Below are positions 56,975 to 57,104 of a DNA stretch of 57,104 bases, one piece after another (the stretch's first letter is position 1; each line of letters starts with the position of its first letter). The DNA is from Cryobacterium melibiosiphilum (GTDB taxonomy: Bacteria; Actinomycetota; Actinomycetes; Actinomycetales; Microbacteriaceae): assembly GCF_003602235.1 (NCBI RefSeq), contig NZ_QZVS01000071.1, positions 315 to 57,418 on the forward strand, written 5' to 3'. The translations under genes were made by a program, and so were the position numbers. The notes under the pieces are model-generated. The model searched no databases. It was not told the origin of the DNA and was given only the letters and a program-made list of their open reading frames with translations.

Positions 56975-57104
56975 CTAGAAAGGGATGTCCGCGTCGGGCG
57001 AGAGGGGGAGGGCCATGAGTTCGTCCCAGGTGAGGTGGCGGGGTTCGAGTGCTTGTTCTTCGGCGTTGAGTTGGGCTTTGGTTTTGGGGCGGACGGGAAC
57101 AGGG
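56975..57104 (-). CDS. 3' end of an unidentified gene cut by the window edge
   Basis: On the minus strand, an open frame enters from beyond 57104 and ends at the TAG at 56977-56975, giving 42 C-terminal residues with K-A-Q-L-N-A-E-E-Q-A-L-E and L-T-W-D-E-L-M-A-L-P-L-S-P-D-A-D-I-P-F. Codon use looks coding. I do not recognise the family. The gap 56925-56974 separates it from the convergent importer operon and shows no terminator. Confidence 0.5.
   Translation of the reverse strand, partial: PVPVRPKTKAQLNAEEQALEPRHLTWDELMALPLSPDADIPF

Overview
The window is GC-rich DNA from an actinobacterium. Divergent and convergent operons with 4-bp stop/start overlaps, GTG starts, a PaaR-type operator, GAF-ANTAR regulators and the very frequent octamer CGGATGCC point to the family Microbacteriaceae (Cryobacterium/Leifsonia-like). 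That placement is an inference; there is no rRNA or other marker gene here.

Region 1 (1-9.2 kb) is catabolism and regulation. A TetR repressor (probable PaaR) lies divergent from paaABCDE-paaG, which epoxidises and isomerises phenylacetyl-CoA. A PaaR-like operator overlaps the paaA -10 box. The CoA ligase and the later ring-cleavage and beta-oxidation genes are not in the window. Two translationally coupled GAF-ANTAR proteins follow, then a three-gene unit for a His-containing membrane protein, a YcnI-like protein and a CopC-like protein (copper handling is likely).

Region 2 (9.2-20.1 kb) is housekeeping: RecQ, an acyl-CoA oxidase, an ABC exporter with a coupled histidine kinase/response regulator pair, L-2-hydroxyglutarate oxidase and prolyl aminopeptidase. 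Several genes have a -10 box 6 bp before the start codon, which implies leaderless mRNAs.

Region 3 (20.2-46.3 kb) is a surface or exopolysaccharide island. A plus-strand arm carries a 1159-residue secreted protein (dimethylformamidase-beta-like domain, Ig-like domain and three DUF4082-type modules), an amino-sugar pathway (Gfo/Idh/MocA dehydrogenase, epimerase, two DegT aminotransferases, a NeuD/PglD-like acyltransferase), three glycosyltransferases and a Wzx-like flippase. It ends at a repeat-built hairpin facing a second secreted protein, a DUF4082/parallel-beta-helix fusion. A short Wzz-like gene follows. A minus-strand arm read from 46.3 kb back to 36.9 kb encodes the initiating phosphoglycosyltransferase, a WlbB-like acetyltransferase, a glycosyltransferase, an AsnB-type amidotransferase, a second Wzz-like protein, a Wzy/ligase and two GT2 enzymes. 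The parts fit a Wzx/Wzy-dependent polymer, possibly with amidated diamino-uronic acid residues. This island is depleted in the CGGATGCC word, consistent with horizontal acquisition.

Region 4 (46.7-57.1 kb) holds a three-gene unit of unknown role (secreted protein, MFS transporter, beta-propeller-like protein), an M19 dipeptidase, a class I glutamine amidotransferase, a complete peptide ABC importer (binding protein, two permeases, two ATPases), and the 3' end of an unidentified minus-strand gene cut by the window edge.

The observations most worth following up are the glycan island bracketed by two DUF4082 secreted proteins, the possible 2-Tyr/1-Glu iron site in the larger one, the C/G-run palindromes upstream of both, and the octamer enrichment with its sharp dip in the island. 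All starts and functions were judged by eye; no database search was run.
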